The notes under the pieces were generated by a model. It did no database searches. It was not told the origin of the DNA and worked only from the letters and a program-made list of their open reading frames with translations. Below, one piece after another: positions 35,786 through 46,924 of a stretch of 47,301 nt of DNA. Made by a program: the position numbers and the translations under genes. How positions within the stretch are numbered: the stretch's first letter is position 1; every line of letters begins with the position of its first letter. This stretch comes from Spirochaetota bacterium (GTDB lineage: Bacteria > Spirochaetota > UBA4802 > UBA5550): NCBI GenBank assembly GCA_009787025.1, contig WRGT01000065.1, forward strand, positions 1 to 47,301. Reading direction: 5' to 3'.

Positions 35786-36739
35786 ATGAAGAATAATAAT
35801 CGTAAAAATATAATCTTTTTAACATTGATGCTGGTACTTTCATTTGCTATTATTAGAAGCGGCAATGGGAACAACAACATAGATTCGAGAAAACAGCCCA
35901 AGTTTGTAAGTGTTGACTTTAGTCATGCCGCATATTCCGATGATGGAATCAATTGGGAAGATACAACATTACCTAATAAAAATCTATGGGATAGTGTTAC
36001 ATATGGTAATGGGAAGTTTGCAGCAATAGCCTCCTCTGGAAGCGATAAAGCCTTATATTCCAATGATGGCATTAAATGGAAAACGACAGTAATGCCGAAA
36101 AAAAGTTATTGGACTAACATATGCTATGGTAATGGGAAGTTTGTAGCTGTAGCAGCTCTCAGCGCAACAGCGGCATATTCCAAAGACGGAATCAACTGGA
36201 AAGCGGCAACAATGCCGAAAAAGGATTATTGGACTAGCATATGCTATGGTAATGGAAAATTTGTAGCTGTAGCAGTTTACAGCGACACAGCAGCATATTC
36301 CAACGATGGAATTAAATGGGTTGAAACGACAATGGCGAGTATCAATCGCTGGCAAAGCGTCTGCTATGGTAACGGCAAGTTTGTCGCTGTAAGTTTCACC
36401 AATGAATCGGCTTATTCCGAAGATGGAATTGAATGGAAAGCGGCAACATTACCATGTATTGCATATTGGCAAAGCGTCTGCTATGGCAACGGCATGTTTG
36501 TAGCTATTGCAAATGAGAGCAACAACGCAGCATATTCTAAGGACGGAATCAACTGGAAAGCGGCAACATTACCAGATGAAGCGGCTTGGAAAAGTCTTTG
36601 TTATGGCGACGGTAAGTTTTTAGCTGTGGCCACCGGCACTGGCACCGAAGCTGCATATTCCGGTGATGGAATTAAATGGACTAAGATAGAATGGCTGCTT
36701 GGTTGGGGTTGTAGGAGCGTTTGCTATGGCGGAGACTAA
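35786..36739 (+). CDS. Third seven-repeat propeller-type exported protein (no lipobox Cys)
   Basis: 317 aa; MKNNNRKNIIFLTLMLVLSFAIIRSGNGN leader; seven CYGN/CYGG units (first is TYGN), C-terminal CYGGD. Confidence 0.8.
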   Translation: MKNNNRKNIIFLTLMLVLSFAIIRSGNGNNNIDSRKQPKFVSVDFSHAAYSDDGINWEDTTLPNKNLWDSVTYGNGKFAAIASSGSDKALYSNDGIKWKTTVMPKKSYWTNICYGNGKFVAVAALSATAAYSKDGINWKAATMPKKDYWTSICYGNGKFVAVAVYSDTAAYSNDGIKWVETTMASINRWQSVCYGNGKFVAVSFTNESAYSEDGIEWKAATLPCIAYWQSVCYGNGMFVAIANESNNAAYSKDGINWKAATLPDEAAWKSLCYGDGKFLAVATGTGTEAAYSGDGIKWTKIEWLLGWGCRSVCYGGD

Positions 36740-36973
36740 ATGCTATACAAATTTGATGAGTTTTTAAGACAGTTTTCCCCGAATATCGGCTTAATTTGAA
36801 CTAAAGAGTCGGAGCAGGTTTGAGTTATTCACGTCTAAAAATTTTTAATATAAAAATTATATTATCTGCAATTCTATATCTGCCGTTATAAACTTACAAT
36901 AAGTTATTGACATTGGAAAACAGACAAATTTTATTGCAAATAAATTTATTGGTATATAAACTTCTCAGGGGGA

Positions 36974-39900
36974 ATGATGCACAGTTTGGGTATTAATATC
37001 GGTTCATCTAGTATTAAGGCTGTTTTGTTAGATGGAGAGAAAATATTATTTCATAGAGTTATTGAACACGAAGGGGACTTTTTATCCGTCCTGAAAAAAA
37101 TTATATATAGTGATGAAATACCGCAGGATAGTAAAATTCTTGTTACAGGAACCGAAGGGCGTTATCTTGTAAATACAAATAATGTTATTGAGAGTATATG
37201 TATTGAAGAGGCTATAAAAAAACTCAACATTAAGGCTGATGCCGTTGTATCGCTTGGAGGGGAAAATTTTATTGTTTATACACTTGATGAAAACGGCAAG
37301 ATTGTAACTAACTTTTCAGGGAATAAATGCGCATCTGGAACAGGTGAATTTTTTAAACAACAGCTTGGAAGAATGGACCTGAATCTCTCTGTTATAAATT
37401 CTATACCCGAATCTTCAAAGCCCTATCCTTTATCATCAAGATGTTCCGTATTTATGAAGAGCGACTGTACGCATAAACTGAATAAAGGCGAAGCTACAAA
37501 GTATGATATAGTATTGTCGCTTAGTGAAGTTATGGCTGTTAAGGTTACCGACTTTTTAAAAAGGGCTAAGATAAAAAAAGGCCGTGTAGTTCTGACCGGG
37601 GGAGTTACGGATAATCACTATATCATTAAATATATTAAAGAGAAACTTCCAAGCATTGAAATAATTGTGCCTGAGCAGGCAAAATTCTTTGAAGCATTCG
37701 GAGCAGCGCTGCTTGCGGAAAAATCGGGAAGTCAAATTCCGTCACAAGACAAAATATTTAAGAAGGGAGAAGTAGCATTCGGACGATATCCCTCTCTAAA
37801 AAAATCAATAGATAGAGTAAAATACATAGAACCGCTCAGAGGTAAAATTAAACCAAACGGCGAATATATCCTCGGAATAGACGGAGGATCAACAACCACA
37901 AAGGTTGCGCTTATTGATATAGAGACTGATGAAATTGTTGCAGACTACTATGGACGCACCCATGGTGAACCTGTAATAGCGTTGAAAAAATGCCTGTCTG
38001 AGATCAAAGGGGAGATTAAAAAACAGATAGGAGACTCCAGGATAAATATATCCATTGCTGCAACAACAGGCTCGTCGCGTGAGATACTCGGCGTATTTGT
38101 GGAAACAGCAGGAATCTACAATGAGATTATAGCGCATGCAACAGGTACAACCTACTTCAAGAAAGACATTGATACTATTTTTGAAATAGGCGGTCAAGAT
38201 GCAAAATATGTTTACCTCAAAAACAGCGTGCCTATAGATTATGCAATGAACGAAGCCTGTTCTGCAGGTACAGGGTCATTCCTTGAAGAATCCGCTGCAG
38301 GCGATCTGAATATTACCGATGTTAAACAGATTGGAGATATAGCGCTTAAAGCCGACTCGCCGTTAAAATTCGGAGAACACTGCTCGGCATTCATTAATTC
38401 CGACATAAGAAAGGCAATACAGTACGGAGCGTCTAAAGAGGATATTACTGCCGGTATTATTACATCTATTGTTTCAAACTATCTCAACAGAGTTGTCGGG
38501 AACAGATCAATCGGGCAGAATATAGTATTGCAAGGGGGAGTTGCAAAAAACAAGGCGGTACCTTTGGCATTTGCCATGCTCCTTGACAGAGATATAACTG
38601 TTCCGCCAAGTCCCGAACTTTTAGGCGCCTTTGGGGTCGGCATACTTGCAAAACAGAAATATAAAGACGGACTTTTGGAAAAGGCTTCGTTTGATATTGA
38701 TCAACTTTTAGAAACCGATATTATTAATGAAAAGGAATTTATATGCAGAGCCTGCGATAATTACTGTCCGATTAAAATGCTTAATGTAAACAGCCATAAA
38801 TATATGTTTGGCGGAAGATGCAACAAATATGCCAATTCCAGAAAAAAGAAGGTAATAGATGAAAGCTCTATCTTCAACTATATTGATGTAAGAGAAGAGC
38901 TGATGTTTAAAAAATTTGCGCCTGATACGGGTACACTCCAAAAAAATAAAGATTATGTTGTGGGAATCCCCAGAGCATTTTCTATTTATACGCTTTGGCC
39001 CTTCTACTCATGGTTTTTTCATACGCTTGGTATTGAAGTAAAACTGTCGGAGGAGATACTTCAAGACGGCGTAGCAAAGGTTGAGAGCGCTTACTGTTTT
39101 CCTGCTGAGATTGCACACGGAGCAATTCAATCTATAATTGAATCCGATGTTGATTTTATCTTTGTACCCCACTTTAGAGATATGCAAAGCTATGAAGACG
39201 ATGTACATGCAAACTTCTGCCCAATAACTCAGAGTCTTCCATATTATATTAAAAAGGCTTTTACCGAGATTGACGAGAATATGATACTCGCGCCTATAAT
39301 AAGTTTTAAATATGGAAAAAATAAAGCCCTTGAAGGGATGCTGGCATTATCAAAACAGCTTGATATTTCGGAAAATAATATAGAGAAAGCGTTTAATGTT
39401 GCATATAAAAAACAGGAGGAGTTTTTTGCAGAGTATAAAGCCTTAGGACTTGAAGCTGTAGAGCGGGCGCGAAAAGCAGAACACCCCGTAATAGCTCTAC
39501 TTGGAAGACCGTATAATGCCTTTACCAAAGATGCCAATATGGGGATACCGAAAAAATTTACAAGCAGGGGATATTCCGTAATTCCATTTGATATGCTGCC
39601 GTTTGAAGAGACTCACATATTTGATAACATGTATTGGTATTATGGGCAGCAGGATATGAGAGCCGCATCATTCCTGAAAGATGAAGATAACATATTTATT
39701 ACTTTTATCTCTAACTTTTCATGCGCGCCCGATTCATTTATGCTGCATTATATAAAATGGATGATGGGAACAAAACCCTTTCTTATTTTAGAATTGGATT
39801 CACATTCTGCCGATGCAGGGATTGATACAAGGGTTGAAGCCTTCCTTGATATTATTGAAGGATACAGGTTAAAGTATAGCGGCGGTGATGATAACAGATA

Positions 39901-41287
39901 TGATAACGGGCTGAGATTTATTAATAACGGAAAAGACCCTCTGCATATATATGACACAATCAATAATAAGCGCATCAATATATTTGGAAACAGAAAAGTT
40001 AAAATGCTCCTCTCTAATATGGGCAGGCTGTCCACCGAACTTCTGGCAGCTTCACTCCGCGGTATTGAAATAAATGCCGAAGCTATGCCCCTCCCGGATA
40101 TATATACGCTGCAGACTGCAAGAAGTTATATGTCGGGAAAAGAGTGTCTCCCTTCACAGTTAGTGCTTGGCAGCGCCCTTAAATACTTTCAGTCGGATAA
40201 ATACAGGAAAGATGAAATATATCTCCTGTTTGTACCTACTACAACAGGTCCGTGCAGGACAGGACAATATTTTATTTTTTACGAAAATCTTTTCCGTGAT
40301 ATGCGCTTTGAAAATGTAGTAGTAGTTACGCTTGATTCCGAAAATTCATATAACGAGTTAGGTCCTGATTTTTCACAAAATGCGTGGTGGGGAATTACTA
40401 TTGCAGATTATATGAAGGATATTGAAACGTCTTTAAGAACGTGCGCTGTTGATCCTGCCGCTGCTATTGCCAAATATGATGAACTGTGGCAAGGCTTGAT
40501 GGAGATTGTTGAGAAAGATATAAAACTAATTATACCTTCATTGAAGGAAATAGCCTCTGAAATAAGAAAAATACCATTGAAACAGAAAGTAGAAGATACT
40601 CCGAAGGTTCTTGTTGTAGGTGAAATCTATGTAAGACGGGATGATTTTGCCGTTGATGAATTGGTACGGCTTATGAGCAGAAAGGGTATAATTGCAAAGG
40701 TATCGGGAATTACGGAATGGATATACTACACTGATTTTGTAAGGAAATATGAGATATTAAAAAGGTATAAGCTGCTTCCATGGTACAAAAAACTATTCTC
40801 AAAAGAGCTGAGGGAACTTGTTCTATGGAAAATAGAAGAGATATGGAAACATAATGTTGAAAGAAAAATAAAATCTGCGCTGTCTGTGGCTGATTTAATT
40901 CCGACAACACCGCACAACATGAAAGAGATAATGGGAAATGCCCATAGCCATTTTGTTACAAACGAACTGGATTCCGAAATATCAATTTCGAGCGGAGCAG
41001 CTTCAACTGCAATGATGCATGATTATTCCGGGATAGTGAATATATCGCCGTTTGCCTGTTTGATAGGACGGGTTATTGAGGGACTCATTACGCCGTGGAG
41101 CAGGGACAGGGACTATCCTGTTATCTCAATCGAGATAGACGGCTCGGTCCTGCCGCCTAATATAGTAAGCAAGCTGGATATATTTATGCTGAACGTTTTG
41201 AGGTTTAGAAAAAATCCCAATATATCGGAATTGATTGAGCATAGCAGCTTTGTAGATTCGTCATTAAACAGAAAGATTATCAGATAA
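36974..41287 (+). CDS. 2-hydroxyacyl-CoA dehydratase activase, large fusion (two ASKHA ATPase domains + DUF2229-like + HgdB-like region)
   Basis: 1437 aa; GINIGSSSIKAVLLDG and GIDGGSTTTKVALID phosphate-binding motifs, NKCASGTGEF and NEACSAGTGSF cluster motifs, CRACDNYCPIKML, VGIPRAFSIYTLWPFYSWFF. Confidence 0.92.
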   Translation: MMHSLGINIGSSSIKAVLLDGEKILFHRVIEHEGDFLSVLKKIIYSDEIPQDSKILVTGTEGRYLVNTNNVIESICIEEAIKKLNIKADAVVSLGGENFIVYTLDENGKIVTNFSGNKCASGTGEFFKQQLGRMDLNLSVINSIPESSKPYPLSSRCSVFMKSDCTHKLNKGEATKYDIVLSLSEVMAVKVTDFLKRAKIKKGRVVLTGGVTDNHYIIKYIKEKLPSIEIIVPEQAKFFEAFGAALLAEKSGSQIPSQDKIFKKGEVAFGRYPSLKKSIDRVKYIEPLRGKIKPNGEYILGIDGGSTTTKVALIDIETDEIVADYYGRTHGEPVIALKKCLSEIKGEIKKQIGDSRINISIAATTGSSREILGVFVETAGIYNEIIAHATGTTYFKKDIDTIFEIGGQDAKYVYLKNSVPIDYAMNEACSAGTGSFLEESAAGDLNITDVKQIGDIALKADSPLKFGEHCSAFINSDIRKAIQYGASKEDITAGIITSIVSNYLNRVVGNRSIGQNIVLQGGVAKNKAVPLAFAMLLDRDITVPPSPELLGAFGVGILAKQKYKDGLLEKASFDIDQLLETDIINEKEFICRACDNYCPIKMLNVNSHKYMFGGRCNKYANSRKKKVIDESSIFNYIDVREELMFKKFAPDTGTLQKNKDYVVGIPRAFSIYTLWPFYSWFFHTLGIEVKLSEEILQDGVAKVESAYCFPAEIAHGAIQSIIESDVDFIFVPHFRDMQSYEDDVHANFCPITQSLPYYIKKAFTEIDENMILAPIISFKYGKNKALEGMLALSKQLDISENNIEKAFNVAYKKQEEFFAEYKALGLEAVERARKAEHPVIALLGRPYNAFTKDANMGIPKKFTSRGYSVIPFDMLPFEETHIFDNMYWYYGQQDMRAASFLKDEDNIFITFISNFSCAPDSFMLHYIKWMMGTKPFLILELDSHSADAGIDTRVEAFLDIIEGYRLKYSGGDDNRYDNGLRFINNGKDPLHIYDTINNKRINIFGNRKVKMLLSNMGRLSTELLAASLRGIEINAEAMPLPDIYTLQTARSYMSGKECLPSQLVLGSALKYFQSDKYRKDEIYLLFVPTTTGPCRTGQYFIFYENLFRDMRFENVVVVTLDSENSYNELGPDFSQNAWWGITIADYMKDIETSLRTCAVDPAAAIAKYDELWQGLMEIVEKDIKLIIPSLKEIASEIRKIPLKQKVEDTPKVLVVGEIYVRRDDFAVDELVRLMSRKGIIAKVSGITEWIYYTDFVRKYEILKRYKLLPWYKKLFSKELRELVLWKIEEIWKHNVERKIKSALSVADLIPTTPHNMKEIMGNAHSHFVTNELDSEISISSGAASTAMMHDYSGIVNISPFACLIGRVIEGLITPWSRDRDYPVISIEIDGSVLPPNIVSKLDIFMLNVLRFRKNPNISELIEHSSFVDSSLNRKIIR

Positions 41288-41309
41288 CAACGGATCGGTT
41301 TTAAAGCTA

Positions 41310-41597
41310 TTAACGTTGTCTGTTTTTAAAATCGTCAAGGTCTTTATATATCTTTGATTTATCCCCTTTAAATTTTTTCATTATTTCGTCATACGCTTTT
41401 TTATATTCTTCTTTTATATTCCGAATAGCCTCATAGTTTTTAAGCTGCTGTTCATGGACGGTATTGCACTTATCAGCTAAGTCTTTAAATTTGTTTTTTA
41501 TATCTGCATTTTTATCGGCATAGTCATTCATGAGATTTTCTATACTGCTTTTTGATGCATCGTTCATTAACATAGCATCTTCAATCTCAGACTCCAT
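41310..41597 (-). CDS. Small coiled-coil hypothetical protein (N-terminus probably longer)
   Basis: 95 aa, highly charged helical; the frame stays open about 100 nt upstream of the annotated ATG. Confidence 0.5.
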   Translation of the reverse strand: MESEIEDAMLMNDASKSSIENLMNDYADKNADIKNKFKDLADKCNTVHEQQLKNYEAIRNIKEEYKKAYDEIMKKFKGDKSKIYKDLDDFKNRQR

Positions 41598-41795
41598 CTT
41601 TACAATCTTTTCTCCTGAAGCTGCAAAATCTTTCTTAGATGATGCATTTATGGTTGCATCTCTTAAACTTTCTAAACTTATACTTATTTTTTTCTTGAAT
41701 AATTTTTCTTCATAAAAATCTATAAATTATAATATACTTAAAAAGTGTAAAATTGCAATATGGATTATTATTTGTTACGGAATCAGGAGAAATAG

Positions 41796-43010
41796 ATGAA
41801 CGGAAAAATCCAAATGAAAACGCCTCTTGTAGAAATGGACGGAGATGAAATGACCAGAGTTATCTGGCAGATGATAAAGGATATACTGTTAACCCCATAC
41901 ATTGATCTTAAAACAGAATACTATGACCTTGGACTTGTACATAGAGATAAAACCGATGATCAGGTGACAATTGACTCTGCAATAGCCGTTAAAAAATACG
42001 GCGTAGCCGTAAAATGCGCAACTATTACTGCAAATGCGGAAAGGGTAACGGAATACAATCTTAAACAGATGTGGAAAAGCCCAAACGGCACAATACGCGC
42101 CATACTTGACGGGACGGTGTTCAGAGCCCCAATAATAGTAAACAGAATTAAACCGTTTATCCCTGCATGGAAAAAACCGATTATAATAGCCCGTCATGCA
42201 TACGGTGATGTGTATAAGAATGTTGAGAGCCGCATAAAGGAGAGAGGGAAAGCAGAGCTGGTATTTACATCAGAGACAGGAGAGATAACAAGACAGACTA
42301 TTCATGACTTTGACGGACAAGGCGTAATTATGGGTATGCACAATACAGACAGCTCAATCTATAGTTTTGCCCGTTCATGTTTTAACTATGCAGTAGATCA
42401 AAAGCAGGACCTTTGGTTTGCCACAAAGGATACAATATCCAAACAATACGACCATAGATTTAAAGATATATTTCAGGAAGTTTATGATAATGAATATAAA
42501 GACAGATTTGAGAAACTAAAGATTGAATATTTTTATACTCTTATTGATGACGCAGTCGCGCGTGTTGTGCGCTCTGAGGGCGGATATATATGGGCATGCA
42601 AAAACTATGACGGAGATGTAATGTCGGATATGGTTGCTACGGTATTTGGAAGTTTAGCTATGATGACATCCGTCCTTGTTTCGCCCGATGGTTACTATGA
42701 ATATGAAGCTGCGCACGGGACAGTACAGAGACATTATTATAAACACCTCAAGGGAGAAGAAACCTCTACTAATTCAATGGCTACAATCTTTGCATGGACA
42801 GGCGCATTAAGGAAACGCGGAGAGCTTGACAATCTGCAAGAGCTTATCAACTTTGCAAATAAATTAGAACAAACCTCAATTCGGACCATTGAAGACGGCA
42901 TAATGACTAAAGACCTTACAATGCTCTGCAGCGACAGCGATATAAAATCCGTAAATACTGAAGAATTTCTAAAGGAGATTGATTATAGATTAAAAAAGAT
43001 ACTGTATTAA
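41796..43010 (+). CDS. icd: NADP-dependent isocitrate dehydrogenase, eukaryote-like type
   Basis: 404 aa; [102 protein letters not shown]. Confidence 0.95.
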   Translation: MNGKIQMKTPLVEMDGDEMTRVIWQMIKDILLTPYIDLKTEYYDLGLVHRDKTDDQVTIDSAIAVKKYGVAVKCATITANAERVTEYNLKQMWKSPNGTIRAILDGTVFRAPIIVNRIKPFIPAWKKPIIIARHAYGDVYKNVESRIKERGKAELVFTSETGEITRQTIHDFDGQGVIMGMHNTDSSIYSFARSCFNYAVDQKQDLWFATKDTISKQYDHRFKDIFQEVYDNEYKDRFEKLKIEYFYTLIDDAVARVVRSEGGYIWACKNYDGDVMSDMVATVFGSLAMMTSVLVSPDGYYEYEAAHGTVQRHYYKHLKGEETSTNSMATIFAWTGALRKRGELDNLQELINFANKLEQTSIRTIEDGIMTKDLTMLCSDSDIKSVNTEEFLKEIDYRLKKILY

Positions 43011-43064
43011 TAATTTTTTATCTGCATCTCTTTGTTTTCTGACAAATTATATTTTTTCACGCTG

Positions 43065-45713
43065 TTACTCCTTGATATTTAAAAGACTCTCTTCAAGCTT
43101 TCCAAGAATTTCAATATACTCCTTCTCTTTTGTACTCTCCTTTTCTATAATCTCTTGAGGAGCATTCTTTCTAAAATTATCATTACTTAATTTTGAAGTT
43201 ACCTTATCAAGATCCGATTTGATCTTCGCAATTTCCTTTTCTATTCTCTGAATCTCTTTTGCAATATCAATAAGTCCTTTCAGAGGAACAAATATCTCTA
43301 AGTCGGGCATAACAGCCGAAGAATCTGTTTTATCCGGCGCATATTCGGGATCAATAGTAATACTGTCAACTTTGGCTAAAGCCTGTATATGAACAGTTTC
43401 GGTTTCAATAATCTGTTTTAATAATTCATTTGATGTTTTAAAAACAACTGGCGCTTTTTTATCAGGAGGGATATTCATTTCCCCTCTTATATTTCTTATC
43501 TTATAAATCATCTCTTTAAAGATATTAGTGTAATTTGACTCTTCGGAAAAAATTAAATTCTCAGTAAATACAGGCCACCCTGATATTATAATATCTTTCT
43601 CTTCTTTGGATTTAATTCTGCTCCATATCTCCTCAGTAATAAACGGCATAAATGGATGCATAAGAAGTAATCCCTTCTTTAGAACATGGCATAAAACCTG
43701 TTTTGCAATATTGGAAGATTCCGCCAAATTACTCTCTTTAGCATAGATTCTCTGCTTTACCAATTCAAGATACCAATCACAAAATTCATGCCACCAAAAA
43801 TCGTATATCATGCCCGCTGCCTCGTTGAATTTATACTGTTCTAAAGATTCGTTTATCTTTTTAATCGTATCATTTAGCGTATTGAGAATCCACTTGTCAA
43901 AGACTTCTAATTTTTCTAAATCAATCTCCTTTAATTCAAAGTCTCCACCCAAATTCATAAGTATAAATCTTGTTGCATTCCATATCTTATTACAAAAAGA
44001 ACTGTACCCTTCGATTCTCTTCTCCGACAGCATAATGTCTCTGCCTTGCGCGGCAAATGCAGCTAAGGTAAATCTAAAAGCGTCCGAACCGTATTTATCC
44101 ATCATAATCAGAGGGTCTATGACATTCCCCTTCGATTTACTCATTTTTTGACCATGTTCGTCTCTTACTAAAGCATGGATGTAAACATCTCTAAAAGGAA
44201 TTTCATTCATAAATTTTACGCCTGTCATTATCATTCTGGCTACCCAGAAAAAGATAATGTCAAAACCTGTAACAAGTACGCTCGTAGGATAATATTTCTT
44301 AAGCTCGGAAGTTTCATCGGGCCAACCCATTGTGGAAAAGGGCCATAGCGCCGATGAAAACCATGTATCAAGGACATCCTCGTCCTGCCTGATTTTATCC
44401 GAGGCGCATTTTTCGCAAACCTTAGGATCTTCCATTGATACTGTAATATGACCGCAATCATCACAATAAAATGCAGGTATCCTGTGACCCCACCAGAGCT
44501 GCCGCGAAATACACCAATCTCTGATGTTGTACATCCACTCAAAATATGTCTTCTCCCAGTTTTTGGGAACAAATCTTATCCTGCCGTCTTCAACTACTTT
44601 AATAGCTTCGTCGGCAATGGGTTTTATTTTAACAAACCACTGTTTTGATAAATACGGTTCAACAACGGAGCTGCATCTATAACAGTGACCAACAGAATGA
44701 ACATGTTTTTCGGTTTTAACCAAGAGCCCTGCGCTCTCCAGATCGGCAATAATCTTTTTTCGCGCCTCATATCTGTCTAATCCTCTGTACGCTCCGCCGT
44801 TCTCATTTATTACGGCATTTTCATCCATGACGATTATCTCTTCAAGACTGTGCCTTTTACCCATTTCAAAGTCATTCGGATCATGAGCAGGAGTTACCTT
44901 GACAAATCCTGTACCGAACTCCATATCAACATAACTGTCTCCGAATATCGGAATCTCTCTGTTCATTAATGGGAGTATTGCTGTTTTTCCAATAAGGTGT
45001 TTATGTCTTTCATCATCGGGATTAATTGCAACGCCTGTATCGCCAAGCATAGTCTCAGGTCTTGTAGTTGCTACAACAAGAAATTCATCGTTCCCCTTAA
45101 TGGAATATTTTATGTGCCAAAGATTGCCGTCAAGTTCTTTAAATTCGGTTTCAATATCAGAAAGAGCGGTTTCACATCTTGGACACCAGTTTATGATTCT
45201 ATAACCCTGGTATATAAGGTTTTCATTATAGAGGGATACAAAGACTCTCCTGACAGCTTTTGATAAACCTGCATCAAGGGTAAATCTTTCCCTTTCCCAA
45301 TCAAGCGAGCTTCCCAGCCTCTTTAGTTGATCGTAAATCTGATTTCCCGAATGTTCCTTCCATTCCCAGACTTTTTTTTCAAATTCAACTCTTCCCAGGT
45401 CATACTTTGTTTTACCCTCTTTGGCGAGGAGTCTTTCAACAACATTCTGCGTAGCAATTCCTGCGTGGTCTGTCCCGGGCATCCAAAGAACGGATTTACC
45501 TTTCATGCGCTGCCATCTCGACAATATATCCTGAAGTGTATTATTTAGAGCATGCCCCACATGGAGATTTCCAGTTACATTGGGCGGAGGTATTACAATA
45601 GAATAGGGTTCTTTGTCGTCATTTACATCAGCATGGAAATAACCCGTATCTTCCCAATATTTATACCATTTCTTTTCTATCTCTTCAGGTTTATATGATG
45701 AGGAAAGCTCCAT
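43065..45713 (-). CDS. valS: Valyl-tRNA synthetase
   Basis: 882 aa; PPPNVTGNLHVGHALNNT (HIGH), KMSKSKGNVIDPL (KMSKS), C-terminal coiled coil. Confidence 0.97.
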   Translation of the reverse strand: MELSSSYKPEEIEKKWYKYWEDTGYFHADVNDDKEPYSIVIPPPNVTGNLHVGHALNNTLQDILSRWQRMKGKSVLWMPGTDHAGIATQNVVERLLAKEGKTKYDLGRVEFEKKVWEWKEHSGNQIYDQLKRLGSSLDWERERFTLDAGLSKAVRRVFVSLYNENLIYQGYRIINWCPRCETALSDIETEFKELDGNLWHIKYSIKGNDEFLVVATTRPETMLGDTGVAINPDDERHKHLIGKTAILPLMNREIPIFGDSYVDMEFGTGFVKVTPAHDPNDFEMGKRHSLEEIIVMDENAVINENGGAYRGLDRYEARKKIIADLESAGLLVKTEKHVHSVGHCYRCSSVVEPYLSKQWFVKIKPIADEAIKVVEDGRIRFVPKNWEKTYFEWMYNIRDWCISRQLWWGHRIPAFYCDDCGHITVSMEDPKVCEKCASDKIRQDEDVLDTWFSSALWPFSTMGWPDETSELKKYYPTSVLVTGFDIIFFWVARMIMTGVKFMNEIPFRDVYIHALVRDEHGQKMSKSKGNVIDPLIMMDKYGSDAFRFTLAAFAAQGRDIMLSEKRIEGYSSFCNKIWNATRFILMNLGGDFELKEIDLEKLEVFDKWILNTLNDTIKKINESLEQYKFNEAAGMIYDFWWHEFCDWYLELVKQRIYAKESNLAESSNIAKQVLCHVLKKGLLLMHPFMPFITEEIWSRIKSKEEKDIIISGWPVFTENLIFSEESNYTNIFKEMIYKIRNIRGEMNIPPDKKAPVVFKTSNELLKQIIETETVHIQALAKVDSITIDPEYAPDKTDSSAVMPDLEIFVPLKGLIDIAKEIQRIEKEIAKIKSDLDKVTSKLSNDNFRKNAPQEIIEKESTKEKEYIEILGKLEESLLNIKE

Positions 45714-45989
45714 GATTACACTCCGGATTTCTTATTCTTTAATGTATTAAGAAATTTGCTCAGCATAGTGTCAATAAATTTTGGCTATAGGATTATATAA
45801 AAAACTTTATCGGTGTATATATTGAACATTTAGTTACATTTCTAAGTCATGGAGCTGTCTAATAAGTATATTTACGATACATTAATGTCCCATATTAAAA
45901 TCAAAAAAAATTTAAAATTTCGCAAAAAATTTTTATCTGACGCTACTCACAGTCGTTTATAGTATATATCAACTGTGCGGAAGGTGTTA

Positions 45990-46913
45990 ATGAAATCTAA
46001 CAGGAAAACGAACAAAAAAGCCAACAGAAAATACAAGGACAGTGTTTTTAGACATCTTTTTAACAATGAACCCGCTGTTCTTGAGCTGTTAAATGCTATA
46101 GAAGGAACTAACTATACGGACGTGTCGATGATTACAATGAATACCGTCAGGGACGTACTTTTTTCGGCAGTACAAAATGACGTATCATTTAACTTTAATA
46201 AAAAGATAGTGATACTCATAGAACACCAGTCAACAATTAATGAAAATATGCCTGTAAGATTTCTGGCATATATATTAGGTATTTATTTGAATATATTGGG
46301 TAACAGGATATATCAGGAACCATTAGTGAAATTACCAAGACCCGAATTTATAGTATTGTATAACGGAAAAGTTCCTTTTCCCAAAGAAAAATTCATTAGA
46401 TTATCAGATGCCTTTGAAGAATTTGATGAAGAAATAGAAAATAGCCAATTAATACTTCTTGACTTAATAGTAAGAGTATATAATATAAACAAAGGAGTAA
46501 ATCCCGAACTGGAGCGTAAGAGCAAGACTCTGAAAAGCTATGCGGCTTTTATTGCAAAGGTAAGAGAGTACGAGAAGAAGAAACCGCTTGAGGAAGCAAT
46601 AAAATCAGCAGTAGAATATTGCATTAAAAAAGATATATTGGCAGATTATTTTAAGAAAAACGCGCAGGAGGTTGTAAAAATGATAACACTTGAATACTCA
46701 TTAAAAGACGCTATTGCAGATGCCCGCGAAGAAGGTATGGAAAAAGGCAGAATAGAAGGTATCGAAGAGGGTATAGAAAAGGGTATGGAAAAAGGTAAAA
46801 GAGAAGGCTTAAGCTATGCACTTAAACTTATGGAGCAGGGTTTATCCTATGAAGAAATTAAAAAGAAAGTAGAGAAAGAGTCGAAGAAGAAACGCAGGCA
46901 GTCTCGAACATGA
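45990..46913 (+). CDS. Rpn-family recombination-promoting nuclease/putative transposase (PD-(D/E)XK)
   Basis: YKDSVFRHLFNNEPAVLELLNAIEGT, ILIEHQSTINENMPVRFLAYI, EFIVLYNGK; C-terminal EGxxxG repeats. ATG 45990 (track start 45975 is GTG). Confidence 0.9.
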   Translation: MKSNRKTNKKANRKYKDSVFRHLFNNEPAVLELLNAIEGTNYTDVSMITMNTVRDVLFSAVQNDVSFNFNKKIVILIEHQSTINENMPVRFLAYILGIYLNILGNRIYQEPLVKLPRPEFIVLYNGKVPFPKEKFIRLSDAFEEFDEEIENSQLILLDLIVRVYNINKGVNPELERKSKTLKSYAAFIAKVREYEKKKPLEEAIKSAVEYCIKKDILADYFKKNAQEVVKMITLEYSLKDAIADAREEGMEKGRIEGIEEGIEKGMEKGKREGLSYALKLMEQGLSYEEIKKKVEKESKKKRRQSRT

Positions 46914-46924
46914 TTCACAGGATT

